A program made the translations under genes and the position numbers. The notes below the pieces were generated by a model, which did no database searches, was not told the DNA's origin, and saw only the letters and a list, made by a program, of their open reading frames with translations. Below are positions 1 to 7,975 of a DNA stretch of 12,149 nucleotides, in pieces. The stretch is from Frondihabitans sp. (GTDB taxonomy: Bacteria; Actinomycetota; Actinomycetes; Actinomycetales; Microbacteriaceae): contig JAODMX010000035.1 of NCBI GenBank assembly GCA_025464735.1, positions 1-12,149 on the forward strand, written 5' to 3'. How positions within the stretch are numbered: the stretch's first letter is position 1; every line of letters starts with the position of its first letter.

Positions 1-1208
1 CGGCAGCTCTTCGTCTGATAGCGGCCGGCGCCCTTCTCGGCCACTGTGGCGACTTCGCAGACCGTCGGGGCATCGCTCGGCCACTCCGCCTGCTCTGTCG
101 GCGCCGTCTCGAACGGCCCGAGGAGTCGGCTCCGGATTGTGACCGGGATCGGTGAGAATGACGAGCCGTCACGATAGACACCCCAATTGTCGAGGAGGCC
201 ATCGCCCGGCCTGGCCCGGAGGTTTATCTGATCGCTGATCTCTGCCCCTGCTGTGGCCACCTGGGAGCTCGTCTGGGTGACCACGCTCGGCTGGAACGGC
301 AGGCGTGAGACGGCGGTGGTGGCGACGCTGTCGTCACGAGCGGCGGATCCGTTGGCCGAGTACAACAGCGATTGCGACCCGGTGGGGCTGTGCCCGACCG
401 TCACCGAGCGACCGTAGGGAAGCTTGATGAACGAGATGTCTGCGCGAACCCGGACGATGTCGAGATTGGATCGCGGCAGGATCGTGACGCGGGTTCCGTT
501 GGGGAGGTTGCGCCGCGTCGCACCGTCGGTGAATGTCGCACCGACCAGCGTCACGAGGCCCTGGTGGGCTCCGGGCGGGACGGTGGTTACACCGGAGTCG
601 ACCTGATTGGTGACGAGGTCGGCCAGGAGCGTGGCGCCCCGGTCGTCGGGAACAGTGAGGCGGAGGCGCGCTGTCACAGAAGTCGTCGCCTCGCTCGTCG
701 CCTCGGCCAGCATCGCACGAGCCTTGGTCAAGACGATGCCGGCGCGCTCGTTCGCCCGTGCTGCGTAGTACTCCTGGGTGTGCCCGGCGAGGCCGGTGAT
801 GGTCCAGACAGCGAGCTGGCCTGCTGCCGCGGTGTCGTCATCGGCTGACGCGGCCCAGGTGCGGGCGATGTAGGCCAGCCGAGCCGTGTCGGACGACGAC
901 AGGCCAGGGAGGTCTTCTGACGTGGTCTCGTTGTACTCGTTGCCGACGGGGGAGGGCTTACCGGCCTCGATGCAGAAGGCGAAACGGCCGTCCGCCATCA
1001 CGTAGCTGCCGAGCCAGGAGACGCCGTCGCCGTGCCAGAGGTAGCCACGCCCGTGGCCTTGAGAGGCGACGGCGCCGGCCGGCTGCGCGGGAAGGACGGT
1101 GAGCGTCGCCGCCACCAGGGCCGTTGTCAGGAACGCGAACAGGAGCGCGAGCGCCCTGGGTGGCAATCGGAGGGAAGAAGAGGATCTTTGTGGTCGTGGA
1201 ACTTTCAT
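1..1208 (-). CDS. Secreted thioester-domain (TED/TQXA-like) surface protein, 3' part outside window
   Basis: Read on the minus strand from ATG at 1208, the frame stays open for 402 codons to the window edge, so the C-terminus and any cell-wall anchor are not visible. Residues 1-48 form a signal peptide: basic start (MKVPRPQR), hydrophobic core about residues 19-39, and a likely Ala-Val-Ala cleavage site at 46-48. The mature part has YLWHGDG, then FAFCIEAG with Cys79, then AAAGQLAVW with Gln131. A Cys in an F-C-I-E context followed by Q-x-x-V-W is the signature of Cys-Gln thioester domains (PF08341; TQXA, TIGR03934), which in Gram-positive adhesins bind host or surface amines covalently. The 52-residue Cys-Gln spacing is short for this class. 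Residues about 303-402 resemble the beta-sandwich stalk modules of such proteins (LLGPF, then a P-S-D-A-P segment). The start has no clear ribosome binding site; an in-frame GTG at 1214 is an alternative. Family assignment is by motif only. Confidence 0.75.
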   Translation of the reverse strand, partial: MKVPRPQRSSSSLRLPPRALALLFAFLTTALVAATLTVLPAQPAGAVASQGHGRGYLWHGDGVSWLGSYVMADGRFAFCIEAGKPSPVGNEYNETTSEDLPGLSSSDTARLAYIARTWAASADDDTAAAGQLAVWTITGLAGHTQEYYAARANERAGIVLTKARAMLAEATSEATTSVTARLRLTVPDDRGATLLADLVTNQVDSGVTTVPPGAHQGLVTLVGATFTDGATRRNLPNGTRVTILPRSNLDIVRVRADISFIKLPYGRSVTVGHSPTGSQSLLYSANGSAARDDSVATTAVSRLPFQPSVVTQTSSQVATAGAEISDQINLRARPGDGLLDNWGVYRDGSSFSPIPVTIRSRLLGPFETAPTEQAEWPSDAPTVCEVATVAEKGAGRYQTKSC

Positions 1209-1375
1209 GCCCACGACGATCGACGATCGGCCACCTGCGCCGTGGGGCCCGATCGCTCATCGGTGGAGAAGTCGTCCGAATCGCGTGCTGGGGAGGAGAG
1301 GAGGCCGGGCGACTTCATGGCGGCCGGCATTCTCGTCGTGGAGGTACTCAGCAGGAGCGGTACACCCGAAGGCGC

Positions 1376-1381
1376 TAGGCT
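1376..1381 (+). promoter_or_regulatory. Candidate -10 box of sucCD promoter
   Basis: TAGGCT matches the actinobacterial -10 pattern TANNNT. It would start transcription near 1388 and give an untranslated leader of about 70 bases. No good -35 hexamer is visible 16-18 bases upstream. The placement just before the 1397-1410 palindrome supports it. Confidence 0.4.
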
Positions 1382-1396
1382 GAATTCGGCCGGATG

Positions 1397-1410
1397 TCTC
1401 GATGTCGAGA
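1397..1410. promoter_or_regulatory. 14-bp palindrome, candidate operator of sucCD
   Basis: TCTCGA-TG-TCGAGA is a perfect inverted repeat of 6-bp arms around a 2-base centre. It lies about 15 bases downstream of the candidate -10 box, in the early transcribed region, where a bound repressor could block transcription. A further TCGAGA copy follows at 1414-1419. The size and symmetry fit a dimeric helix-turn-helix regulator; no such gene is in the window. Confidence 0.4.
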
Positions 1411-1449
1411 GAGTCGAGACGGACCATGGAGACTGCAGCAATGCGGATT

Positions 1450-1455
1450 GGAAGA
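1450..1455 (+). promoter_or_regulatory. Ribosome binding site of sucC (decides GTG start)
   Basis: GGAAGA ends five bases before GTG at 1461. This selects the GTG over the longer in-frame upstream reading frame and places the start at the conserved SucC N-terminus [11 protein letters not shown]. Confidence 0.65.
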
Positions 1456-1460
1456 ACAGC

Positions 1461-2624
1461 GTGGACCTTTTCGAGTACCAGGCCAGAGACCTCTTCGAGG
1501 CCTACGGCGTCCCCGTCCTGCCTGGGCTGATCGCCGATACGGTGGCTGATGCCAGGGCCGCGGCGGAGAAGATCGGCGGCGTGACCGTCGTTAAGGCGCA
1601 GGTGAAGGTGGGAGGCCGAGGTAAGGCCGGTGGTGTGAAGGTCGCGAAAACCCCTGCCGACGCCGAAGCTGCCGCCGAGGCCATCCTCGGGCTCGACATC
1701 AAGGGGCACACTGTCAAGCGCTTGATGATCGCCGGTGGCGCCCAGATCAAGCAGGAGTTCTACTTCTCGGTGCTCCTCGACCGAGCCAACCGCTCGTACC
1801 TCTCGCTGTGCAGCGTCGAGGGCGGCATGGAGATCGAAGAGCTCGCCGTCGAACGCCCCGAGGCGCTCGCTCGCATCGAGGTGAACCCGCTGACGGGTAT
1901 CGACCTCGCCAAGGCGACCGAGATTGCGAAGGCCGGCGGCTTTCCCGACGAGCTGGTGGAGAAGGTCGCTCCCGTGCTGGTCAAGCTCTACGACGTCTAC
2001 AAGGGTGAAGACGCCACGCTCGTCGAGGTCAACCCGCTCGTCCTCACCGAGCAGGGTGACATCGTCGCCTTGGACGGCAAGGTGACGATCGACGAGAACG
2101 CCGACTTCCGTCACCCGAACCACGCCGCTCTCGAAGATGCCGCGGCGGCCGATCCTCTCGAAGCCAAGGCGAAGGCCGCTGGTCTCAACTACGTCAAGTT
2201 GGACGGTGAGGTCGGCATCATCGGCAACGGCGCCGGGCTGGTCATGTCGACCCTCGACGTCGTCGCGTATGCCGGCGAGAAGTACCACGGCGTCAAGCCG
2301 GCGAACTTCCTCGACATCGGCGGTGGGGCGTCCGCGGAGGTCATGGCGAACGGCCTCGACGTGATCCTCGGCGACGCGCAGGTCAAGAGCGTGTTCGTCA
2401 ATGTCTTCGGCGGCATCACGGCCTGCGATGCCGTCGCCAACGGAATCGTCGCGGCCCTGGGGATCCTGGGCGATGCAGCGACGAAGCCGCTGGTCGTCCG
2501 TCTCGACGGCAACAACGTCGACGAAGGTCGCCGGATCCTCGCCGAGGCGAACCACCCCCTCGTGACCGTCGTCGCGACCATGGACGAAGCGGCCGACAAG
2601 GCCGCCGAGCTGGCTTCGAAGTAA
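1461..2624 (+). CDS. sucC: Succinate--CoA ligase (ADP-forming) subunit beta
   Basis: SucC is the ATP-grasp subunit of succinyl-CoA synthetase. With SucD it interconverts succinyl-CoA and succinate with formation of ATP or GTP in the cytoplasmic TCA cycle. The 387-residue product matches the usual length of about 388. The N-terminus [21 protein letters not shown] is diagnostic, followed by the ATP-grasp nucleotide loop [11 protein letters not shown] (residues 49-59) and the metal-site region EVNPL (189-193). The C-terminal ligase domain carries [14 protein letters not shown] (253-266), the FLDIGGGAS segment (283-291) and VFGGITACD (315-323). The frame is open upstream to 1032, but conservation starts at the GTG, which has its own ribosome binding site. 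sucD follows after 15 bases, so the two are surely cotranscribed. Nucleotide preference cannot be decided from motifs I can read. Confidence 0.97.
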   Translation: MDLFEYQARDLFEAYGVPVLPGLIADTVADARAAAEKIGGVTVVKAQVKVGGRGKAGGVKVAKTPADAEAAAEAILGLDIKGHTVKRLMIAGGAQIKQEFYFSVLLDRANRSYLSLCSVEGGMEIEELAVERPEALARIEVNPLTGIDLAKATEIAKAGGFPDELVEKVAPVLVKLYDVYKGEDATLVEVNPLVLTEQGDIVALDGKVTIDENADFRHPNHAALEDAAAADPLEAKAKAAGLNYVKLDGEVGIIGNGAGLVMSTLDVVAYAGEKYHGVKPANFLDIGGGASAEVMANGLDVILGDAQVKSVFVNVFGGITACDAVANGIVAALGILGDAATKPLVVRLDGNNVDEGRRILAEANHPLVTVVATMDEAADKAAELASK

Positions 2625-2639
2625 GGGCTGCAAAGAACA

Positions 2640-3527
2640 ATGTCGATCTTCCTCAACAAAGACAACAAGGTCATCGTCCAGGGCATCACCGGCGGTGAGG
2701 GCACCAAACACACCGCCCTCATGCTGAAGGCCGGCACCCAGGTCGTCGGCGGCGTCAACGCCCGCAAGGCCGGCACGACGGTCACGCACGGCGACGTGAC
2801 GCTCCCCGTGTACGGCACGGTTACCGAGGCCATCTCCGAGACCGGTGCCGACGTCTCCATCGTGTTCGTGCCTCCGGCGTTCGCCAAAGATGCGGTCGTC
2901 GAGGCCGTCGAGGCCGAGATCCCGCTGGTCGTGGTCATCACCGAGGGCATCCCTGGGCAAGACGCGGCGGAGTTCTGGGCGCTTGCGCAGTCGAAGGGCA
3001 ACAAGACCCGCATCATCGGGCCGAACTGCCCCGGCATCATCACGCCGGGCGAGTCCCTCGTCGGGATCACCCCGAACAACATCACCGGCAAGGGCCCGAT
3101 TGGTCTCGTTTCGAAGTCCGGCACGCTGACCTACCAGATGATGTTCGAACTGCGCGATCTCGGCTTCTCGACCGCGATCGGCATCGGTGGCGACCCGGTC
3201 ATCGGCACCACGCACATCGATGCGCTGGCGGCGTTCGAGGCCGACCCCGAGACGAAGGCCATCGTCATGATCGGTGAGATCGGTGGCGACGCCGAGGAGC
3301 GCGCGGCCGACTTCATCAAGGCGAACGTCACCAAGCCGGTCGTCGGCTACGTCGCTGGCTTCACGGCGCCGGAGGGCAAGACCATGGGCCACGCCGGTGC
3401 GATCGTCTCCGGCTCTGCTGGAACCGCACAGGCCAAGAAGGAGGCCCTCGAGGCTGCCGGGGTCAAGGTCGGCAAGACGCCGAGCGAGACTGCCGCGCTG
3501 CTGCGCGAGGTCTATTCCGCGCTCTAA
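2640..3527 (+). CDS. sucD: Succinate--CoA ligase subunit alpha
   Basis: SucD binds CoA and carries the phosphohistidine of succinyl-CoA synthetase; it is the partner of the preceding sucC. The 295-residue protein has the usual length. It starts [18 protein letters not shown], with the CoA-binding Rossmann loop [11 protein letters not shown] at 15-25. [11 protein letters not shown] (residues 124-134) is the conserved CoA-site loop. The active-site histidine is His251 in [12 protein letters not shown]. No residue expected for activity is missing. It lies 15 bases after the sucC stop; the ribosome binding site is weak (AAGGG or AAAGAA in the gap), consistent with coupling to sucC translation. 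A strong hairpin 14 bases after the stop ends the operon. Confidence 0.97.
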   Translation: MSIFLNKDNKVIVQGITGGEGTKHTALMLKAGTQVVGGVNARKAGTTVTHGDVTLPVYGTVTEAISETGADVSIVFVPPAFAKDAVVEAVEAEIPLVVVITEGIPGQDAAEFWALAQSKGNKTRIIGPNCPGIITPGESLVGITPNNITGKGPIGLVSKSGTLTYQMMFELRDLGFSTAIGIGGDPVIGTTHIDALAAFEADPETKAIVMIGEIGGDAEERAADFIKANVTKPVVGYVAGFTAPEGKTMGHAGAIVSGSAGTAQAKKEALEAAGVKVGKTPSETAALLREVYSAL

Positions 3528-3541
3528 CGCCTTGCGTTTCT

Positions 3542-3575
3542 GAAGGGTCGCTCCGTCTCGGCGGGGCGACCCTTC
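3542..3575. terminator. Hairpin terminator after sucCD
   Basis: Bases 3542-3555 pair with 3562-3575 in a 14-bp stem (one G-T wobble) around a 6-base loop. It stands 14 bases after the sucD stop and before the perM-like gene. No T-run follows, as is common for actinobacterial terminators, so it may act as a terminator or an mRNA 3'-end stabiliser. Confidence 0.75.
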
Positions 3576-3593
3576 GCTGTCGGTGGGCGCCGG

Positions 3594-3599
3594 TACAGT
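3594..3599 (+). promoter_or_regulatory. Candidate -10 box of the perM-like gene
   Basis: TACAGT fits TANNNT and ends nine bases before ATG 3609. No Shine-Dalgarno sequence precedes the ATG, so the transcript may be leaderless or nearly so. No convincing -35 box is visible. Confidence 0.35.
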
Positions 3600-3608
3600 C
3601 GTCGCCGT

Positions 3609-5006
3609 ATGAACCGCCCTCTCACAGCCGTCTTCGCCGCGCTCGAGTCCTTGCTCGTCGTGGGCATCGGTGTGGGCATCCCCGTCGTTGCGCTGACCTT
3701 CCTGTGGGCCTTCCAATACGGGTTGCAGGTCGATTGGGGCGTCTTCTGGCGGGCCGGCGTCGACGTCTGGCTCGTCGGCCACGGCGTGGATCTCACCCTG
3801 ACGCTCTCGAAGTCGGTCGCAACGGCCACCGGTATTCCTGGTGCGGGAGCACCGATCCTGATCTCGATCGCAGCCCTCGGTTTCGCCGTGACGACACTGC
3901 TGCTCGGTGCCCGCTCGGGTCGGCGTCTTGCCGAGACGCGCCACCGCGCGGTGGGCAGTGCGACAGCCATCGCCACCTTCGCCGTGCTCTCCCTCGTCGT
4001 CACGGTCTCCGCGCGGCATCCGCTCGCCGAACCGTCGGTCTGGCAGGGCGTCCTTCTGCCCACGCTCATCTTCGCGATCCCGCTGCTTGTGACGGCCGAG
4101 ATCAATCGCAGGAGGCGCGGTGCACCAGCCGACCCCCTCGCCGCGGCTGCGCTGCGACTCACATCACTCGTCCCGAGGACGGCGCGCTTCGTCACGGTCG
4201 AGGCGGTACGCGTCGCGTCGATCGTGTCGGCGATCGTGTTCGCCATCGCGGGCCTTGTCGTCGCCTTCCGGCTGCTGACGCACTACGCGTCGATCGTTTC
4301 GCTCTACGAGGGTGCTCACGCCGGTCTCCTCGGCGGCCTTGCGCTCACCATCGGCCAGATCGCGCTCATCCCGAATGCCATCGCGTGGACCGCATCGTGG
4401 TTCGTCGGGCCGGGATTCGCTCTCGGCACCGGCTCGTCGGTCTCACCTCTCGGCACGACGATCGGGCCACTGCCCGCCGTGCCTTTCTTGGGGGCGCTGC
4501 CGACGGGGTCGCCCTCGCTTGGCTTCCTTGGGATCCTGGTGCCCGTTGTCGCTGCGTTCGTCGCCACGACGCTGCTTCGGCCGTCCCTCCAGCGGCGGCT
4601 CGGCGCGGACGATTCGATCGTCTCCCGGATCGCGATCGGCGTCGCATCCGGCGTTGTCACCGGACTCATCGTGGGGTTTGTCGCTGGTGTCTCTGCCGGA
4701 TCCGCGGGGCCCGGTCGACTGGCCGAGATCGGCCCCAACGGGCTCGTTGTCGGCGCGTTCGCCGCTCTCGAGGTCGCGGTGCCGGCAGTCCTCGCTCTCG
4801 TGGTCGCGCAGGGCAACCTGCGTCTCCCCTCGGCTGTCGCAGATCGACTCCCCACGAGGGCGTCCCAGCACCCCGGGGCGTCCGCGCGGAGTGCGGAAGA
4901 CCAGCGCGAGACCGATGTGATCCCGCGTCTTGACGATCTCGACGACCCCGACCGCCGCACCCCCGACGACGTCGTCACCGAGCGGCTCGACGGCTTCACG
5001 CGCTGA
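3609..5006 (+). CDS. perM: DUF6350 / PerM-type integral membrane protein
   Basis: This is a 465-residue polytopic membrane protein. Hydrophobic segments are visible near residues 10-33, 80-100, 115-134, 147-163, 200-222, 238-258, 303-322, 341-362 and 376-400, so about eight or nine membrane spans. The tail from about 405 is hydrophilic, rich in Asp and Arg, and probably cytoplasmic. The run AWTASWFVGPGFALGTG (259-275) followed by GPLPAVPFLGALP (286-298) is the pattern I associate with DUF6350. The position between sucD and purN equals that of mycobacterial Rv0955 (PerM), reported to support cell division through FtsB. The symbol rests on position and family resemblance; function in this organism is inferred. 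The start ATG lacks a ribosome binding site, and a hairpin separates the gene from sucCD. purN begins 35 bases after the stop. Confidence 0.8.
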   Translation: MNRPLTAVFAALESLLVVGIGVGIPVVALTFLWAFQYGLQVDWGVFWRAGVDVWLVGHGVDLTLTLSKSVATATGIPGAGAPILISIAALGFAVTTLLLGARSGRRLAETRHRAVGSATAIATFAVLSLVVTVSARHPLAEPSVWQGVLLPTLIFAIPLLVTAEINRRRRGAPADPLAAAALRLTSLVPRTARFVTVEAVRVASIVSAIVFAIAGLVVAFRLLTHYASIVSLYEGAHAGLLGGLALTIGQIALIPNAIAWTASWFVGPGFALGTGSSVSPLGTTIGPLPAVPFLGALPTGSPSLGFLGILVPVVAAFVATTLLRPSLQRRLGADDSIVSRIAIGVASGVVTGLIVGFVAGVSAGSAGPGRLAEIGPNGLVVGAFAALEVAVPAVLALVVAQGNLRLPSAVADRLPTRASQHPGASARSAEDQRETDVIPRLDDLDDPDRRTPDDVVTERLDGFTR

Positions 5007-5028
5007 GGGTGCCTCGCCCCGGTCACGG

Positions 5029-5034
5029 TAGGCT
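5029..5034 (+). promoter_or_regulatory. Candidate -10 box for a leaderless purN transcript
   Basis: TAGGCT is followed by exactly six bases and then the GTG start of purN at 5041. This spacing puts the first transcribed base on or next to the start codon. There is no Shine-Dalgarno sequence. The arrangement is the classic actinobacterial leaderless promoter, though no good -35 box is seen. Confidence 0.5.
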
Positions 5035-5040
5035 TGCCGG

Positions 5041-5634
5041 GTGCTGAAGCTCGTGGTGCTCATCTCCGGTGCCGGCTCGAACCTCCGGGCGCTGCTTGAG
5101 GCGGCACAGGATGCCGAATATCCGGCGCGGGTCGTGGCCGTCGGTGCCGATCGCGAGGCTGACGGGTTCGAGCATGCCGAGGCGTTCGGCATTCCGACGT
5201 TCTCTGTCCCGTTCACGAGCTTCCCCGACCGCGAGAGCTGGGGTGATGAGGTCCTCGCCCAGGTCGAGCAGTGGGGCGCCGACCTCGTCGTGCTCAGCGG
5301 ATTCATGCGCTTGTTTCCGCCGAGGGTCGTGGCTGCCCTGAGCCCACGCCTGATCAACACGCATCCCGCGTATCTTCCCGAATTCCCGGGTGCCCATGGT
5401 GTGCGCGATGCTCTTGCAGCGGGGGCGACCCAGACCGGCGCCAGCGTCATCGTCGTCGACAACGGGATCGACTCGGGGCTGATCCTCAGCCAGGAACGCA
5501 TCGCGGTGCAGCCCGACGACAGCGAGAGCTCCTTGCACGACCGGATCAAGCTCGTGGAGCGCCGACTCCTCGTCCAGACCATTCTCGACATCGCCAACGG
5601 AACAATCGACCTTACGGAGAAGACACCCGCATGA
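5041..5634 (+). CDS. purN: Phosphoribosylglycinamide formyltransferase
   Basis: PurN transfers a formyl group from 10-formyl-tetrahydrofolate to GAR, the third step of de novo purine synthesis, in the cytoplasm. The 197-residue protein has the [13 protein letters not shown] phosphate-binding start (9-21), the folate-binding VLSGFMRLF (84-92), and the catalytic triad Asn106 and His108 in [16 protein letters not shown] plus Asp144 in [12 protein letters not shown]. These three fall at the same numbers as in the E. coli enzyme. The GTG start is chosen because the conserved [10 protein letters not shown] begins directly after it and a -10 box lies six bases upstream. The stop overlaps the purH start as ATGA, so the two are translationally coupled. 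All catalytic residues are present. Confidence 0.96.
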   Translation: MLKLVVLISGAGSNLRALLEAAQDAEYPARVVAVGADREADGFEHAEAFGIPTFSVPFTSFPDRESWGDEVLAQVEQWGADLVVLSGFMRLFPPRVVAALSPRLINTHPAYLPEFPGAHGVRDALAAGATQTGASVIVVDNGIDSGLILSQERIAVQPDDSESSLHDRIKLVERRLLVQTILDIANGTIDLTEKTPA

Positions 5635-7241
5635 GCGGTCACACCATCGACCCCGACCTCTATCGAGACCGCGACGCCATCCCGGTCAAGCGCGCTCTGA
5701 TCTCGGTCAGTGACAAGTCGGGGCTGATCGAGCTCGCCGCGGCTCTCTCGAGCGCCGGGGTCGAGATCGTGTCGACCGGTTCGACGGCGTCGACCATTCG
5801 CGACGCCGGTCATGCGGTCACCGATGTCAGCGCTGTGACGGGCTTCCCCGAATCCCTCGACGGGCGCGTGAAGACGTTGCACCCCGGGATCCACGCCGGC
5901 ATCCTCGCCGATCTGCGTCTCGAGTCGCACGAGCAGCAGCTCAGCGACCTCGGTATCGCCCCGTTCGAGCTCGTGGTCGTCAATCTCTACCCCTTCGTCG
6001 AGACGGTGGCCTCGGGGGCCGACGCCGCGACCGTCATCGAGAACATCGACATCGGAGGGCCGGCGCTCGTCCGTGCCGCGGCGAAGAACCACGCCAACGT
6101 CGCCATCGCCGTGTCGCCTTCGTCCTATCCGCAGATCGTCAAGGCGCTCACCCTCGGAGGCACGACTTTGGCGCAGCGCCAGCGCCTCGCGGGAGACGCG
6201 TTCGCGCACACCGCCGCGTACGACACCGCGGTCGCGGCCTACTTCGCCGCGAACATTGGAATCAAGCCTCAGGATCCCGTCGGCGATCTCCCGACGTCGG
6301 TGACGGTGACGGGGCAGCTCCAGCACACCCTCCGGTACGGCGAGAACTCGCACCAGCGCGCCGCGATCTACACCCAGCCGGGTGGGCACGGGATCGCGCA
6401 GGCGACCCAGCTGCACGGCAAGGAGATGTCGTACAACAACTACGTCGATGCCGATGCGGCCGTGCGGGCGGCGTTCGATTTCTCGGATCCTGCGATCGCG
6501 ATCATCAAGCACGCCAACCCCTGCGGCATCGCCGTAGCGAGCCCCGGCGCAGCCGACCCGATTGCCGACGCCCACGCTCGGGCCCACGCCTGCGACCCCG
6601 TCTCGGCGTACGGCGGCGTCATCGCGGCGAACCGGACCGTGACCCGTGGCATGGCCGAGGCCGTGAAAGACATCTTCACCGAGGTGGTCGTCGCGCCGGC
6701 GTTCGAGCCGGAGGCGCTCGAGATCCTCTCGACCAAGAAGAACATCCGGCTCCTCACGCTCCCGGGCGATTTCGGCTTGGAGGCACGCGAGTTCAAGCAG
6801 ATCTCCGGTGGGCTTCTGCTCCAGGACAGCGACAGGTTCACCGGCTTCTCGTCCGAGGCGTGGCGTCTCGTTGCGGGAGACCCCGCCGACGATTCGACCA
6901 GGGCCGACCTCGAGTTCGCCTGGATCGCTTCCCGCGCCGTCAAGTCGAACGGCATCCTGCTCGCCCACGGGGGAGCGTCGGTCGGCGTCGGCATGGGTCA
7001 GGTCAACCGGGTCGACTCGTGCCACCTCGCTGTCACGCGGGCCGGGGAGCGGGCTGCAGGATCCGTAGCGGCCTCCGATGCCTTCTTCCCGTTCGCCGAT
7101 GGGCTGCAGGTGCTCCTCGAGGCCGGCGTGCGCGCGGTCGTGCAGCCCGGAGGATCGATCCGTGACGACGAGGTCATTGCGGCGGCGCAGGCGGCCGGCG
7201 CCACGATGTATCTGACCGGCGAGCGGCACTTCTTCCACTGA
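5631..7241 (+). CDS. purH: Bifunctional AICAR formyltransferase / IMP cyclohydrolase
   Basis: PurH performs the last two steps to IMP: formylation of AICAR using 10-formyl-tetrahydrofolate, then ring closure. The 536-residue length is normal. The N-terminal MGS-like cyclohydrolase domain (about 18-165) has [12 protein letters not shown] (21-32), the phosphate loop VSTGSTA (47-53) and [16 protein letters not shown] (77-92). The transformylase domain has LRYGENSHQ (234-242), NNYVDADAA (269-277), the catalytic Lys293-His294 in [18 protein letters not shown] (324-332) and [17 protein letters not shown] (447-463); it ends in TGERHFFH. The ATG at 5631 overlaps the purN stop and has GGAGAAG (5616-5622) eight bases upstream inside purN. 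Both enzymes use the same folate cofactor, which suits their coupling. The frame is open upstream into purN, but conservation does not extend there. Confidence 0.96.
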   Translation: MSGHTIDPDLYRDRDAIPVKRALISVSDKSGLIELAAALSSAGVEIVSTGSTASTIRDAGHAVTDVSAVTGFPESLDGRVKTLHPGIHAGILADLRLESHEQQLSDLGIAPFELVVVNLYPFVETVASGADAATVIENIDIGGPALVRAAAKNHANVAIAVSPSSYPQIVKALTLGGTTLAQRQRLAGDAFAHTAAYDTAVAAYFAANIGIKPQDPVGDLPTSVTVTGQLQHTLRYGENSHQRAAIYTQPGGHGIAQATQLHGKEMSYNNYVDADAAVRAAFDFSDPAIAIIKHANPCGIAVASPGAADPIADAHARAHACDPVSAYGGVIAANRTVTRGMAEAVKDIFTEVVVAPAFEPEALEILSTKKNIRLLTLPGDFGLEAREFKQISGGLLLQDSDRFTGFSSEAWRLVAGDPADDSTRADLEFAWIASRAVKSNGILLAHGGASVGVGMGQVNRVDSCHLAVTRAGERAAGSVAASDAFFPFADGLQVLLEAGVRAVVQPGGSIRDDEVIAAAQAAGATMYLTGERHFFH

Positions 7242-7336
7242 CGGCACGGACGCGCCTGGGCGTAACGATGTCGTCAGGTTCCGCGCCGGAGCCGTAGGGG
7301 TTTCGTAAGGGATCGGGACGCCGTCTCGAGCAGCGG

Positions 7337-7342
7337 TAGACC
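7337..7342 (+). promoter_or_regulatory. Possible -10 box upstream of the 172-residue protein gene
   Basis: TAGACC stands seven bases before GTG 7350 and there is no Shine-Dalgarno sequence. The last base deviates from TANNNT. A leaderless start like that of purN is possible but weakly supported; readthrough from purH, 108 bases upstream, is the alternative, since I see no clear terminator in 7242-7336. Confidence 0.3.
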
Positions 7343-7349
7343 TTAAATC

Positions 7350-7868
7350 GTGACCCTCACCGACATCATCCCGTCCCTTCGGACGATCATCGCCGACCCG
7401 CTCGATCTCGATCAGTGGCCTTCGCTGACCTTCTCGACGCCGACCGACGTCGTCGTCGGCGGCGTCTCCCTGACGCGCCTCGCCGAGCTCTGCGGAACCC
7501 CGTGCGTGCACACCGCCGACGCGGTCATCCCGCAGACGCACGGACGCCGGTCCCCCTCCGAGATCACGACCACGGTGGTCGTGCGGGTCGTGTCGCTGAG
7601 CCGGGATCGCCAAGGATCCCTGCTGGTCACGGTGGACGCGGACCTCGCCCGGGTAGATGCCCGGATCGACGAGGTCCGCCTTCTCGGACGCGTGTCGACG
7701 GCCCACGATGTCGTGAGCTACCTCACCAACACCTGCCGTCATGACGACGCCGAGACGCCGTTCTCGCGTCTTGGCGCGGGGCTGCCGGCCGACCTCACGG
7801 TTGGCGATCTGCTTGCGTTCCCGTGTCGCGGGCTCGTCACCCTGCACCAGGTTCGCGTCGCCTCCTGA
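7350..7868 (+). CDS. Conserved-looking protein of unknown function (172 aa)
   Basis: I cannot assign a function. The product is 172 residues with no signal peptide and no membrane segment, so probably cytoplasmic. Visible features are VVVGGVSLTRLAELCGTPCVHTADAVIP (given in parts: VGGVSL at 36-41, CGTPCVHTADAVIP at 48-61), a central beta-rich stretch TTTVVVRVVSLS (73-84) and LLVTVDADLARV (91-102), LGRVSTAHD (112-120) and a C-terminal LPADLTVGDLLAFPC (145-159). Four cysteines occur (48, 52, 129, 159); the C-x3-C pair with the following His54 might bind a metal, but that is speculation. Codon use and third-position GC look like the neighbouring genes, which supports a real gene. GTG start without ribosome binding site. 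It is followed at once by an intrinsic terminator, so it ends its unit. Confidence 0.75.
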   Translation: MTLTDIIPSLRTIIADPLDLDQWPSLTFSTPTDVVVGGVSLTRLAELCGTPCVHTADAVIPQTHGRRSPSEITTTVVVRVVSLSRDRQGSLLVTVDADLARVDARIDEVRLLGRVSTAHDVVSYLTNTCRHDDAETPFSRLGAGLPADLTVGDLLAFPCRGLVTLHQVRVAS

Positions 7869-7885
7869 CCCTCGTCGAACGAGCA

Positions 7886-7920
7886 AACCCCCGGTTCGAG
7901 AGGGTCGGGGGTTCTTTTCT
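7886..7920 (+). terminator. Intrinsic terminator after the 172-residue protein gene
   Basis: AACCCCCG (7886-7893) pairs with CGGGGGTT (7906-7913) in a perfect 8-bp stem with a 12-base loop, followed by CTTTTCT. This is the only canonical hairpin-plus-T-run terminator in the window. It begins 18 bases after the stop codon. Confidence 0.85.
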
Positions 7921-7941
7921 GTGCCGAATTTCCGGTCGGTC

Positions 7942-7971
7942 TTGCGCTGGAAGCGAAACCGCCCGTAGTCT
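7942..7971 (+). promoter_or_regulatory. Candidate promoter of the ABC exporter leader
   Basis: TTGCGC (7942-7947) and TAGTCT (7966-7971) are 18 bases apart and sit just after the upstream terminator. Transcription would start near 7978, giving about 78 bases before the small reading frame and over 410 bases before the first ABC gene. Confidence 0.45.
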
Positions 7972-7975
7972 GTAA

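Larger units (their letters stand above)
1209..1460. other. Divergent intergenic region upstream of sucC
   Basis: This 252-base stretch separates the starts of the minus-strand surface protein and sucC. I see no convincing gene in it. It holds a candidate -10 box and a palindrome for sucC, listed separately. On the minus strand I see no TANNNT box well placed for the surface-protein gene. An out-of-frame ATG at 1441 follows GGAG (1428-1431) and would read into sucC sequence before stopping; it is probably incidental. Confidence 0.6.

Noticed and set aside
958..1260. Minus-strand frame starting at 1260
   Set aside because: It overlaps the surface-protein gene in another frame and gives an Arg-rich product without motifs, whereas the frame from 1208 has a signal peptide and thioester motifs.
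1032..1460. N-terminal extension of sucC
   Set aside because: The frame is open, but the sequence is unlike SucC, and the GTG at 1461 has a ribosome binding site and the conserved N-terminus.
1257..4019. Very long open frame on the minus strand opposite sucCD
   Set aside because: It is antisense to well-conserved genes, its product is dominated by Arg, Asp and Gly, and such mirror frames are expected in high-GC DNA.
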